Source: Myxococcaceae bacterium (GTDB lineage: Bacteria > Myxococcota > Myxococcia > Myxococcales > Myxococcaceae). Taken from it: a DNA stretch of 32,154 nt. The stretch covers positions 1 to 32,154 of the forward strand of contig JAIBBQ010000059.1 in assembly GCA_019694595.1 (NCBI GenBank), in the 5' to 3' direction. Every line of letters begins with the position of its first letter. Position 1 is the first letter of the stretch. This document shows, piece by piece, positions 11,502 to 19,851 of this stretch. A program made the translations under genes and the position numbers. The notes under the pieces were generated by a model. The model was not told where the DNA came from. It ran no database searches and saw nothing but the letters and a program-made list of their open reading frames with translations.

Positions 11502-13093
11502 GCGCTCCTCGCGGCCAGAACCTCGTGCTGCTCACCATGGGGTTGTTCCTGATCACCCTGATGGTGACCACCACCCTGGGTATCGCTTCGCGGGTGAAGG
11601 ACAACCACGAATTGCAGACGCTCGCCGACGCCGCTGCGTACTCCAGCGCGGTGGTGAACGCGCGCGCCTACAACAACGCCGCGCTGCTCAACCGGGTCCA
11701 GGTCGCGCAGTGGGTGACCATGGCCGCTGACGAGAGCCTGATCGACTGGACCAGCTACACCCGGGCGGCCCTCGGTGCCGCACACCAGCAGGCCACCGAG
11801 ATGCAGTCCTTGAGCGGCCACACCAACAGTGGCTGCAACGTGACGACGCCTGCGATCAATCTGACCAACCGGCTCGACCTCGAGCTCAACGGCGGATTCA
11901 TCGTCGGACCCAACTGGGACAAGATGGACGACAACGCAGGCGATGAGGCTCAGAGCGTTCAAGGGGCCATCGGCGCCATGCGCGATCAGATTCACGACGA
12001 CATGACCGTGCGGCTGTTCTTCGAGCGCAGCAACCAGCTCATGGCGAAGGCCATGGTCGCCCGCGCGCAGTTGCCCGGGGTCAAGGTCATCGAAGGGCCG
12101 GGCAACCAGGGCCCCAACGGAGTCAGCCGCCGAGAAGCTGGGTGCCCGGCGGGCTCCCCGGGCACCGGGTCCGGGCTCTGCCGCAACTCGGAGTGGGGCG
12201 ACCGCATGCGGGACGCCGCGCTCGGAAGTCGCACCGATGCCTTTCTCAGGTTCCGGGGCGTGGTCCCCGCGGCGCTCCAGGCGCGGTTCGACGCCATTCG
12301 CACCAGCATCGCCGGCATCCAGACGCTGGCCCTCACCCCACCGGTAGGCGAGGGCTACTGGGCCGACGGGCTCGAAGGCGTCAACTCCCGGCAGATCGCC
12401 TTCGGCGACGACCACAGCGGAAATGCGGTGACCATCACCTTGGTCGCTCCAGGTGGCGCGTGCAGCGCGACCAACCTGGGGAAGCCGGCCATCTCCCGAC
12501 TGGTATCCACCCACATCGACGACAACGCCGACGAGCACACCTGGGATCCCGTGCCCAACCCCGACAACCGCCCTCCGAAAGATCGCCACACCATGGGCAG
12601 CTGCCAGCCGAACTGCCCGAGCGTGTGGGTGCGCACCTCGAACTTCAACGCCGGCCCGACCAACGACGCCAACGGACAGCCCAAGGTCGTGGTGGCGCTG
12701 GAGCGCGACTACACCCAGGTCCAGCGGCCCTGGGAGCTCAACTTCGACTTCCACTTCAGCCCCACCGGCTCTCGCTTCGACAACCGGGGCGAGCGGCTCG
12801 TCAGCCAGAACATCGACATCTCCAAGGCGTCCGCGTTCGCGACGGGCATGACGTACTACCACCGCCGCCAGCCCAACCCGGGCGATCGGTGGCAGGAGTT
12901 CCCCAACCTCCTCAACCCGTTCTGGCGGGCGACGCTGGTTCCGGCCGACGTCGATCGCGACACCAACGTGCCGCAGCCGAGTTCGAGCGACGTGCAAGAC
13001 GTGGACACCACCTACTTCCAGCCGGCCCACACCTGGCAGGCCGACGTCTACCGGGAGATGGTGGTCAACGGCGGCTTCAAGGGGCTCCATTGA
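11498..13093 (+). CDS. TadG-like Flp-pilus-associated membrane protein
   Basis: This 531-residue protein has an N-terminal membrane helix (about 9-30, after MSAPRGQN) followed by the signature ADAAAYSSAVVNARAYNN (43-60), equivalent to the ADAAALA region of TadG N-termini. The large remainder is polar, with several Cys residues (including GCNV, GGACSA and SCQPNCPS) that may form disulfides outside the cell membrane, and no von Willebrand domain that I can see. The ATG overlaps the TGA of the preceding gene (ATGA). It is cotranscribed with TadE-like genes on both sides. The pilus motor and secretin genes of a full tad locus are not in the window. Confidence 0.8.
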   Translation: MSAPRGQNLVLLTMGLFLITLMVTTTLGIASRVKDNHELQTLADAAAYSSAVVNARAYNNAALLNRVQVAQWVTMAADESLIDWTSYTRAALGAAHQQATEMQSLSGHTNSGCNVTTPAINLTNRLDLELNGGFIVGPNWDKMDDNAGDEAQSVQGAIGAMRDQIHDDMTVRLFFERSNQLMAKAMVARAQLPGVKVIEGPGNQGPNGVSRREAGCPAGSPGTGSGLCRNSEWGDRMRDAALGSRTDAFLRFRGVVPAALQARFDAIRTSIAGIQTLALTPPVGEGYWADGLEGVNSRQIAFGDDHSGNAVTITLVAPGGACSATNLGKPAISRLVSTHIDDNADEHTWDPVPNPDNRPPKDRHTMGSCQPNCPSVWVRTSNFNAGPTNDANGQPKVVVALERDYTQVQRPWELNFDFHFSPTGSRFDNRGERLVSQNIDISKASAFATGMTYYHRRQPNPGDRWQEFPNLLNPFWRATLVPADVDRDTNVPQPSSSDVQDVDTTYFQPAHTWQADVYREMVVNGGFKGLH

Positions 13094-14022
13094 TTCCCCG
13101 CACGGCTCGGCGAGGTCAGGCGACGGTCGAGCTGGCGCTGGGCTCGATCGTCTTCATCACCGTGCTGCTCTTCGGCATCCACTTCGCCGAGGCCGGGTGG
13201 CTCTCGCTCAAGGTCCACGAGGCGGCCAACAGCGCCCTGTGGGAAGCGACGGCCCCGCGCCACCAGCGCATGTACCCCTTCTACGACGACCAGCCCTTCG
13301 ACGCGCTCTTCGCCGCCGGGACCGGCGTCGCCGACGTCGCCACCGACCGGTATGCCGACTTCGACGGCGTCGGCACCGTGTCTGGAGTGAAGAAGATCAC
13401 GCTGGCCACCACCCGGGGCACCGCGCTCGCAGTCACCTGCAACAAGGAGCCGGCGCTTCGATGGCGCGGCACGGCGAGCATCACGGCCAGCAACACGTAC
13501 CAGAACAGCGGTGGCATGAGCTGCAACGCCGAGGCGCTCTTCGAGACCGTCGGGGTGCCCGACACGTTCCTGGAAGGCAGCGGCGGCTTCTTCGGCGCCG
13601 CCCACGAACGGCCCGGAAAGCAGAAGTTCTGCGGCTTCGGTCCTCGCGTGGGCAACGGCGCCGGGGCGCAGTGCACCGGCGCCATCGAGCTCCTGGTCAA
13701 CGACTGGGGCCTGGCCGGCGTCACCGACTCCTTCGATCACCAGATGCCGGAGATCGGCTGCAGCGGCGCGGCCATCGTGTACTGCGACGCCACCCGGCGG
13801 AACTTCAACGGGCCCGGCGCCGCTGCGCTCGCCTTCGCCACCAAGTATGCCGGCGCGCCGCCGACGAGCGGGCTCGACTTCAACTTCGCCTTCTCCGGGG
13901 TCGAGCACGACTACCTGTCGCCGGTCGCCGACCACCGCGGCAACACCTCGTACAACACCGGCGGCCCGGGCATGGGCTTCCTGCCGCCGCGCACCGCGAC
14001 CCAACAGTTTCTCGGCAAGTGA
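13090..14022 (+). CDS. Second TadE-like protein (TTG start)
   Basis: A 310-residue protein beginning MIPRTARRGQATVELALGS. It has the RGQATVE motif with Glu14 and one membrane helix (about 17-36), then a large polar domain with several cysteines. The start is inferred as TTG at 13090. It overlaps the previous TGA as TTGA, keeps the 4-bp overlap pattern of the whole cluster, and has AAGGGG five bases upstream. No ATG lies close to the RGQ motif; the next Met (residue 62) is after the membrane helix. It is the third gene of the cluster and probably a partner of the first TadE-like protein. Confidence 0.8.
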   Translation: MIPRTARRGQATVELALGSIVFITVLLFGIHFAEAGWLSLKVHEAANSALWEATAPRHQRMYPFYDDQPFDALFAAGTGVADVATDRYADFDGVGTVSGVKKITLATTRGTALAVTCNKEPALRWRGTASITASNTYQNSGGMSCNAEALFETVGVPDTFLEGSGGFFGAAHERPGKQKFCGFGPRVGNGAGAQCTGAIELLVNDWGLAGVTDSFDHQMPEIGCSGAAIVYCDATRRNFNGPGAAALAFATKYAGAPPTSGLDFNFAFSGVEHDYLSPVADHRGNTSYNTGGPGMGFLPPRTATQQFLGK

Positions 14023-14729
14023 GGCTGGTGCTGCCGCTGGCGCTGGTGCTTTCCGCGCCCGCGTGGGCCTTCGACTGGAACGTGCCCAAGCTCGAGGCGT
14101 GGACCCAGGTGGGCGACGCTATGGTGGTCAACGGCGTGCCGCTCAAGATCTACGCCGCGCGCTCGCGCTGGAAGCTGCAGGACCTGCTGCAGCACTACGT
14201 GCGCCGCTTCGAAGACGAGCGCTTCTTCATCGACCGCAAGGCGCGGCTGCCCGGGCTCGAGCTGCCGCACGTGGTGGCGCTCGACACCGAGAGCAAGTGG
14301 TCGTACCTCGTCTACGGCTTCCCGGAGCGCGACGGCAGCACCACGCTCATCCTCGGTGCGGCCGACAACGCCCACCGCGTGCCGCGCAGCGCCGGGCCCA
14401 CGCCCTGGCCCATGTTCCCCGGCGGAAAGCTGCTCTTCGTCAGCGACCTCGAAGGCGGCCGCATGATGCACTTCCGGGCCGCCGCGACCGCCGACGAGGT
14501 GCGCGACTTCTACGCGCAGGTGCTGGGGCAGGGTGGGTGGAAGCGGCAAGACGACGGCACCTTCACGTCGGGCGAGCGAACGCTCACCCTGCGCGTGGCG
14601 CCGGGCACCAAGGGCCTGCAGGTGACGCTGCTCGAAGGGGGCGGCGCGCTGGTGCCGGTCGAGGCGGGGCTCGTCGAGCGCGCCCGCGCCGCGCTGGCCG
14701 ACGCGGGCGTCGCGCCCACGCCGCGCTGA
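14019..14729 (+). CDS. Exported protein of unknown function with two related halves
   Basis: A 236-residue protein starting at a GTG that overlaps the previous TGA (GTGA). The first 17 residues are a Sec signal peptide ending APAWA-F. The mature protein seems to contain two related units: each has a helix with V/L-x-D-L/F-x-x-Y/V-x (KLQDLLQHYVRRFEDE near 48-63, ADEVRDFYAQVLGQGGWK near 160-177) followed by strands. Proteins of this build are often seen beside Tad-like genes in myxobacteria as far as I recall, but I cannot name a family. It ends the four-gene cluster and converges on gspN with 8 bp between. Confidence 0.75.
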   Translation: MRLVLPLALVLSAPAWAFDWNVPKLEAWTQVGDAMVVNGVPLKIYAARSRWKLQDLLQHYVRRFEDERFFIDRKARLPGLELPHVVALDTESKWSYLVYGFPERDGSTTLILGAADNAHRVPRSAGPTPWPMFPGGKLLFVSDLEGGRMMHFRAAATADEVRDFYAQVLGQGGWKRQDDGTFTSGERTLTLRVAPGTKGLQVTLLEGGGALVPVEAGLVERARAALADAGVAPTPR

Positions 14730-14737
14730 GCGCACTC

Positions 14738-15667
14738 TCAGCGAAACGCCGGGCGGCCGAGGAAGCCGGTGAGGTGCCCCATGCGCCAGGCCGGGTCCTT
14801 GGGGTCGGGCCCCACCATCGACAGCGCGCTGCCGATGAGCCCGAGCCGCTTCTGGAACTCGGGGTCGGGCTTGAAGCGCACCTCGAGGTTCGGCTCGGCG
14901 TACTCCATGCGCTTGGCGAGCTTCAGGGTGCCGGTGGCGGCGAGCTCCACGTCGGGGCTCTTGCCCTTGAACTCCTCGACGGTGCCCGCGCCCTTGTCGA
15001 ACTTGAGCTTGCCGTCGATGTCGCCGAGCACGATCTTCGGCAGGTCGAGCGGCGTCGGCTCGGGCCCGTACATCGGAATGGCGATGTTCGCGGTGCCGCC
15101 GTTGATCGCCAGCGCCCGGGTCGACAGCGAGATGGTGCCGCTCGCCTGGCCGAGGTCGGGCTCCGCGGGGCCGGTGCCCACCGACGACCGGGGAATCGAC
15201 AGCGCGAGCGCCGCGTCCACCCGGCCCGCGAAGTCGATGCCCGAGAAGGCCTTCAGGTTGCCCTTGCTCAGGTCGAGGTCGTCGAGCTCCACCTTCACCG
15301 AGGTGGTGGAGATGCCCGACACCCGCGCGAAGACGCTGCCGCCGAAGGCGCTGCCGCTGGCCTTGAGCCCGGGGGGAAAGAGCGACGGCCCCACCGAGAG
15401 CGAGTCCAGCACCAGGGGCTCGGGGGCGGGGGCGTCGGGGGTCGCCGCCTTCTTCGCCAGCTGCACCTTGGTGGCGCGCACCGCGAAGAAGCCCGGCCCG
15501 AGCGAGCCGAGCTTGAGGTTGTACCCGGCCGCGTCGGCCTCGGCCTTCAGCCGGTCCTGCAGGGTGTCGTAGGGGAAGGTGATGAAGATCGCCGCCACCA
15601 GGGCGACGAGCGAGAAGGCTGCGTAGAGCAGCACGCGCTTCCAGGTGGCGAGGGTCTGGTCGGCCAT
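14738..15667 (-). CDS. gspN: Type II secretion system protein N
   Basis: This 309-residue protein has a short cytosolic start, one membrane helix (about 12-31) and a large periplasmic beta-rich domain with repeating strand patterns (LVLDSLSVGPSLF, ISTTSVKVELDDLDLSKG), as in deltaproteobacterial GspN. The family's role is accessory, in the inner-membrane platform. It is the last gene of the operon; its ATG lies 3 bp after the gspM stop. Assignment rests on position after gspM plus the single-anchor, AsmA-like strand architecture. Confidence 0.85.
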   Translation of the reverse strand: MADQTLATWKRVLLYAAFSLVALVAAIFITFPYDTLQDRLKAEADAAGYNLKLGSLGPGFFAVRATKVQLAKKAATPDAPAPEPLVLDSLSVGPSLFPPGLKASGSAFGGSVFARVSGISTTSVKVELDDLDLSKGNLKAFSGIDFAGRVDAALALSIPRSSVGTGPAEPDLGQASGTISLSTRALAINGGTANIAIPMYGPEPTPLDLPKIVLGDIDGKLKFDKGAGTVEEFKGKSPDVELAATGTLKLAKRMEYAEPNLEVRFKPDPEFQKRLGLIGSALSMVGPDPKDPAWRMGHLTGFLGRPAFR

Positions 15668-15670
15668 GGG

Positions 15671-16216
15671 TCAGTTCTTGGGGTGCCAGGTGGCGACCGT
15701 CACCCAGGCGGTGAGGGTCTCGTTCGCGGGGCGCGGCTCGAGGCGCAGGTACTTCACCTTCACGATGCCCGGGCCGGCCTCCACCGCCTGCAGGAAGTCG
15801 GTCAGCCGGTTGAGCTGCACGTCGGTCAAGGTGAGCTCCGCCGAGCTCTCGACGATCTTGTCGCCGTCGAGCGTGACGTCGGCCTTGGGGTTGATGGAAG
15901 GAATGTCGAGCCCGGCCTGGGTGCCCTTCTCTTCCAGGTAGCTCACCAGGCGCACGTTGCTCGCCTGGAGCTGCCGTTCCATCGCTTCCTGCATCGCCTT
16001 GCCTTCGCGGTAGCTCGACGCCAGCGTCTGCACCTGCTCGAGCAGGCGCACCTTGGTGGCGCTGCGGCGCTTGATGTCGTCGGCCTTCGACGAGAAGGAC
16101 CACATCACCAGGAAGATGACGAAGGCCGCCACCGCGGTGCCGCAGAGCGCGACCAGCCGCCGCTCGCGCTGCGAGAGGGTGTTGAAGGCCGCCGTGAGTT
16201 GCTTGAGCTGTTCCAT
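15671..16216 (-). CDS. gspM: Type II secretion system protein M
   Basis: A 181-residue bitopic membrane protein: an amphipathic N-terminal tail (LSQRERRLVALCG), one membrane helix (about 21-40), a coiled-coil-like stretch (about 43-85) and a ferredoxin-like periplasmic domain. GspM binds GspL and helps hold the ATPase GspE at the inner membrane. The RERR motif before the helix is typical of GspM. It sits 3 bp after the gspL stop and 3 bp before gspN. Confidence 0.9.
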   Translation of the reverse strand: MEQLKQLTAAFNTLSQRERRLVALCGTAVAAFVIFLVMWSFSSKADDIKRRSATKVRLLEQVQTLASSYREGKAMQEAMERQLQASNVRLVSYLEEKGTQAGLDIPSINPKADVTLDGDKIVESSAELTLTDVQLNRLTDFLQAVEAGPGIVKVKYLRLEPRPANETLTAWVTVATWHPKN

Positions 16217-16219
16217 GGC

Positions 16220-17797
16220 CTAGCTCGCCGGGGTGGAAGGGCACTCGACCTGCACGTCGAGGCGGAAGTTGACCTTGCTGCCGTCCTTCGACTTCTCGAG
16301 CTTCCCGGGTTTCACTTCCTTGAAGCACCGGTACGTCTTCAGCGCGGTGATGAGGTCGTCCATCTCCTTGGAGCTCTTCGCCTCGCAGCGCACGCTGATG
16401 CGGTCGAGGTCGATGACGATCTGATCCATCGTCACCTTGAGCTCGGGCGGAATGCGGCTCGACAGCTCGGCCAGCAGGTTCACCGCCGACACCTTGGGCA
16501 GACCGGCGGTCGGGCTTTCCTTGCCTTCCATCATGTTGAGCGCGCGGGTGAAGTCCTTCTCGCAGCTGCCCAGCACCTTGGTGGTGACGTCGCAGAGCAC
16601 CGCGTCGAGCTGCTTGTCGCGCCGCTCCAGCACCAGGTTGCGCACCACGCCGCCGGCGATCATCAGCACCAGCAGCACCGCGCCGAAGGTGACCAGCTGG
16701 CCGGCCTTGTCCTTCACGAAGTCGAGGTCGCCCTTGAAGGCGAACTCGCCGCGACGGAGGTTGAAGCGCGGGGCCTTGGCGCCCGAGGCCTTGGCGCGCA
16801 GCGCCAGCGCCGCCGCCTGGGCCGCCACCGCCTGGCGCTCGGCGCCCACCACCTCGGCGAGCTCCGCGGGGAGCGGCAGCAGCGACGTGGCGATGCCCAG
16901 GTCGCCCTGGAGCTGCTCCGCCAGTCCCGGCAGGCGGGCGGTGCCGCCGCACAGGAGCACGCGCTCGATGGGGCGGCGGGTGCGCGCGGTGTAGCCCTTG
17001 AGCGTGGGCCGCAGCTCGCGGAGCACCGGCGCCAGCGCCTTCAGCACCGCGAGCGTGCCGCGCTCGCCTTCCTGGCCCTGGGAGGCCGGGCCCACCGCGG
17101 CGCGCAGTTCCTTGAAGCCCTGCGCCTCGCGGGGCTGCAGGCCTTCGGCGGCCGCGATGGCCTTGGTGATCGCCGCGCCGCCGCCCGCGAAGGTGCGCGC
17201 GGTCTCGATGCCCACGTCGGGCCGGCCGATGGCCACCGACACCCGCTCGTGGCCCAGGTCCACCACCGCCACCGCGCCGTCGGGGTTCTCGGGCCGGTGG
17301 TCGGCGGGCAGGGAGGCCAGCAGGTTCTGGAACGAGAGCGCCGGGTGGGTGACGATGCGCGGCTCGAGCTTCGCGGTGTGCAGCGCGTCGAGCAGTGCCT
17401 GCAGCTCGGTCTTCTTCACCACGCCCACCACCAGCTGCGCGCCCTTCTCGTCGGCGCTCGCCACCTGGTAGTCGAAGACGCCGTCGGACAGCTCGAAGGG
17501 CAGCTGGCTCTCGATCTCGAAGCCCAGCGCCGCCTCGATCTTCTTGGCGTCGGAGAACGGCATCGATACCTGGTGGGTGACCACCGACGGGCCGGGCAGC
17601 GCCACCACCACCGTGTCCACCGGCCCCAGCCGCGACATCAGCTCGGGCAGCGCCGCGGCGATGCGCGCGAGGCGATCGACGCCTTCGCCCAGCGGCGCCT
17701 CGGCGTAGCCCCGCGCGGTGAACCCGCGCAACGACGTCTCCAACACCAGGCCCTTGAGCGAGAAGCTGCCCAGGTCGAGCCCCAGGATGCGGGCCAT
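16220..17797 (-). CDS. gspL: Type II secretion system protein L (PilM-like ATPase-fold plus periplasmic domain)
   Basis: A 525-residue protein that links the cytosolic ATPase GspE to the periplasm. The cytosolic part is an actin/PilM-like domain with phosphate-1 LGLDLGSFSLKG (5-16), phosphate-2 VVDLGHERVSV (178-188) and adenosine motif LLCGGTARLPGL (281-292). A membrane helix lies at about 366-390, then a ferredoxin-like periplasmic domain (430-525). The actin-like motifs are better preserved than in enterobacterial GspL and resemble PilM, so nucleotide binding may be retained. The ATG follows the gspK stop directly, with GGAGG inside the end of gspK. Confidence 0.9.
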   Translation of the reverse strand: MARILGLDLGSFSLKGLVLETSLRGFTARGYAEAPLGEGVDRLARIAAALPELMSRLGPVDTVVVALPGPSVVTHQVSMPFSDAKKIEAALGFEIESQLPFELSDGVFDYQVASADEKGAQLVVGVVKKTELQALLDALHTAKLEPRIVTHPALSFQNLLASLPADHRPENPDGAVAVVDLGHERVSVAIGRPDVGIETARTFAGGGAAITKAIAAAEGLQPREAQGFKELRAAVGPASQGQEGERGTLAVLKALAPVLRELRPTLKGYTARTRRPIERVLLCGGTARLPGLAEQLQGDLGIATSLLPLPAELAEVVGAERQAVAAQAAALALRAKASGAKAPRFNLRRGEFAFKGDLDFVKDKAGQLVTFGAVLLVLMIAGGVVRNLVLERRDKQLDAVLCDVTTKVLGSCEKDFTRALNMMEGKESPTAGLPKVSAVNLLAELSSRIPPELKVTMDQIVIDLDRISVRCEAKSSKEMDDLITALKTYRCFKEVKPGKLEKSKDGSKVNFRLDVQVECPSTPAS

Positions 17798-19150
17798 CTA
17801 GTCCTCCCTCCAGTGCACCAGCCGGCCGAGGCCGTCGTCCACCCTGACGACCACGGTGATGGTGCGGGTCACGTCGCCGGCTTGGCCGGTGATCTTGAGT
17901 CGGTACGTCTGCGACTTGTCGCCGATGAAGCGGTTCTGCGCCACGTTGGCCTGGATCGCGGGGTTGGTGGCCACGCCGGCGCTGGACACGATGTTCACGA
18001 AGTCCGACGCGGACATGCCGAACATGGCGAACAGCCGCGCCGCGCGGACCTTCTTGATCAGCGCGTCGACGAACACCGGGTCGCCCAGGCGCGGGTCGGG
18101 CCGCGCCGGGTCCGCCACCGAGCGGATCGCGAGTTCCAGCATCAGCGGGTCGTCGGTGTTGATGTTCAGCTTCGCTTCGTTGTCCGGGTACACGGTCAGC
18201 TTGTCGCCGAAGGCGGCCATGAAGCGGTCGCTCACCCCGTGCACCGCGTAGAGCTCGTCGAGGCTGTCGAAGCGCGCGTTCTTCGCCAGGTAGCGCGGCT
18301 CGTAGCGCTGGTACGGGCCGTTCTCGTCCGAGAAGCCGCGGGGAAAAGGCTCGCCCTGACCGGTCAGGTTGATTGACGAGCCGGTCTCGTCTTCGTCGGC
18401 CCAGTCCTTCATCGCCAGGATCACTTCCTGCGCGGTGACCTTCACCTTGTTGGCGTCTTCCTTCTCGTAGAGGAAGTCGAACTTCTTGTCGCCGAACATG
18501 GCGAGCGACTGCGCCAGCGCCACCTGCGCCGACAGCTGCGGCGCGTTGAGCTTGTTGACGTTGAAGCGCTCTTCCTCGTCGGAGATGGTGACGTTGAAGC
18601 ACCCGGTGAAGCCGCCGAACTTCTTCTGCTGCTGAGCCTTGGCGAGGTCGGGGTTCTCGTCGTCGAAGTCGAACTTCTTCGACTTGGTGGAAGGCGGCCC
18701 CAGGCCCTTCTTCGACTCGGGCGGCTCTTCCGGCACCATCTGCTGGAGCATGTAGCAGTCGATCTTCGCCATGCGCCAAAGCTGCAGCGTCATCGTCTGC
18801 GGCTGGGGCGTGGCCGGCCCGGCGCCCGCCGGCCCACCGCCCGCCCCGCTGGCGCCGCCCAGCAGGCCACCGAGCAGCCCGCTCAGGTTCGGCAGCTGGA
18901 TGTTGTCGAGCTGCTTCTGGAACCGCAGCATCAGCCGCGCGAGCCCCAGGCCCGAGCGCGCGAGGTAGTAGGCGCGCACCGAGTCGCGCTGGTTGGTCGC
19001 CAGCCGCATCTCGACGATGGAGTTGTAGCGGATCTCGTGGGCCACCAGCCCGAGCACCGCGAGGCCGATCAGCACCAGCAGGAGCGCGATGCCGCGCTCT
19101 CCCGGGCGGCCGGCGCGGCGACGGCGCGGGGCAGGGCGGGGCGCGCTCAC
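17798..19150 (-). CDS. gspK: Type II secretion minor pseudopilin K
   Basis: A 450-residue pseudopilin with an Arg/Pro-rich leader ending GERG before I21 (IALLLVLIGLAVLG). The residue at mature position 5 is Leu, not Glu, the known hallmark of GspK, which caps the pseudopilus tip. The large alpha domain follows. A glycine-rich segment (residues near 72-98, GLLGGLLGGASGAGGG) is inserted after the N-terminal helix. The GTG start at 19150 is chosen because it overlaps the gspJ stop (GTGA) and places the leader at a normal length. The frame runs open further upstream, but that part lies inside gspJ. Confidence 0.9.
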   Translation of the reverse strand: MSAPRPAPRRRRAGRPGERGIALLLVLIGLAVLGLVAHEIRYNSIVEMRLATNQRDSVRAYYLARSGLGLARLMLRFQKQLDNIQLPNLSGLLGGLLGGASGAGGGPAGAGPATPQPQTMTLQLWRMAKIDCYMLQQMVPEEPPESKKGLGPPSTKSKKFDFDDENPDLAKAQQQKKFGGFTGCFNVTISDEEERFNVNKLNAPQLSAQVALAQSLAMFGDKKFDFLYEKEDANKVKVTAQEVILAMKDWADEDETGSSINLTGQGEPFPRGFSDENGPYQRYEPRYLAKNARFDSLDELYAVHGVSDRFMAAFGDKLTVYPDNEAKLNINTDDPLMLELAIRSVADPARPDPRLGDPVFVDALIKKVRAARLFAMFGMSASDFVNIVSSAGVATNPAIQANVAQNRFIGDKSQTYRLKITGQAGDVTRTITVVVRVDDGLGRLVHWRED

Positions 19151-19851
19151 TGGTACCTCTGGAGCTCGGTGTTGAGCATCACCCGCGTCTGGGTGACGTA
19201 CTTGCGTTCCTTGCCGCCTTCGTCGAGCGCGGTGAGGGTCACCTTCACCCGCGTGGGCAAGATCGACTTCTTTTCCGAGCGGCGGGTGTCCCACTCGTCT
19301 TCCCAGGCCTTCTTCTCGCTGTTCCAGTACGAGAACTCGATCTTCTTCACGTCCTCGAACATCACGTCTTCGGTGCCGCCGCGCTCCATGCGCTCTTCCA
19401 GCACCACCTTCTCGCGGCGCATCAGATCGTTGCCGGTCTCCCACGGCACCTTGGGCGCGTCGGCCTTCGGCTTCTTCCGGGTGGTGGTCTTCACCACGTA
19501 CTCCACCACCATCTGGTCCGATTCCTTGGCGTCGGCGTAGAGCCGCTGGTGGGCGAGCGAGGTGAACATCAGCCGGTCGCGCTGGCCGACGAAGTTGGTG
19601 GGGCGGTCGTAGGCGTCGCGGTAGCGCTTGGAATCGTAGCGGTCGCTCACGTACGCGGCGGCGATCTCCCGGCAGATGCGGTCCATCGTCACCCGGAGCA
19701 TGCGGTAGCGCTCGGCGGTGCCTTCGACGGTCTCCTTGGTGGCGAAGGTGGTGTTGAACGCCACGCCGATCGACGTGCCGATGAGCGCGGTGATCGACAC
19801 CGCGATCAGGATCTCCATCAGCGTGAAGCCCTGGCGGCGCGCCTGCCTCAT
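19147..19851 (-). CDS. gspJ: Type II secretion minor pseudopilin J
   Basis: A 234-residue pseudopilin: leader MRQARRQG, cleavage before F9 (FTLMEILIAVSITAL), with Glu at mature position 5. GspJ forms the pseudopilus tip with GspI and GspK. The C-terminal half is strongly charged (TTTRKKPKADAPK, REKVVLEERMERGG). The ATG overlaps the gspI stop (ATGA) and its own stop overlaps the gspK start, so translation of I, J and K is probably coupled. Confidence 0.92.
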   Translation of the reverse strand: MRQARRQGFTLMEILIAVSITALIGTSIGVAFNTTFATKETVEGTAERYRMLRVTMDRICREIAAAYVSDRYDSKRYRDAYDRPTNFVGQRDRLMFTSLAHQRLYADAKESDQMVVEYVVKTTTRKKPKADAPKVPWETGNDLMRREKVVLEERMERGGTEDVMFEDVKKIEFSYWNSEKKAWEDEWDTRRSEKKSILPTRVKVTLTALDEGGKERKYVTQTRVMLNTELQRYQ

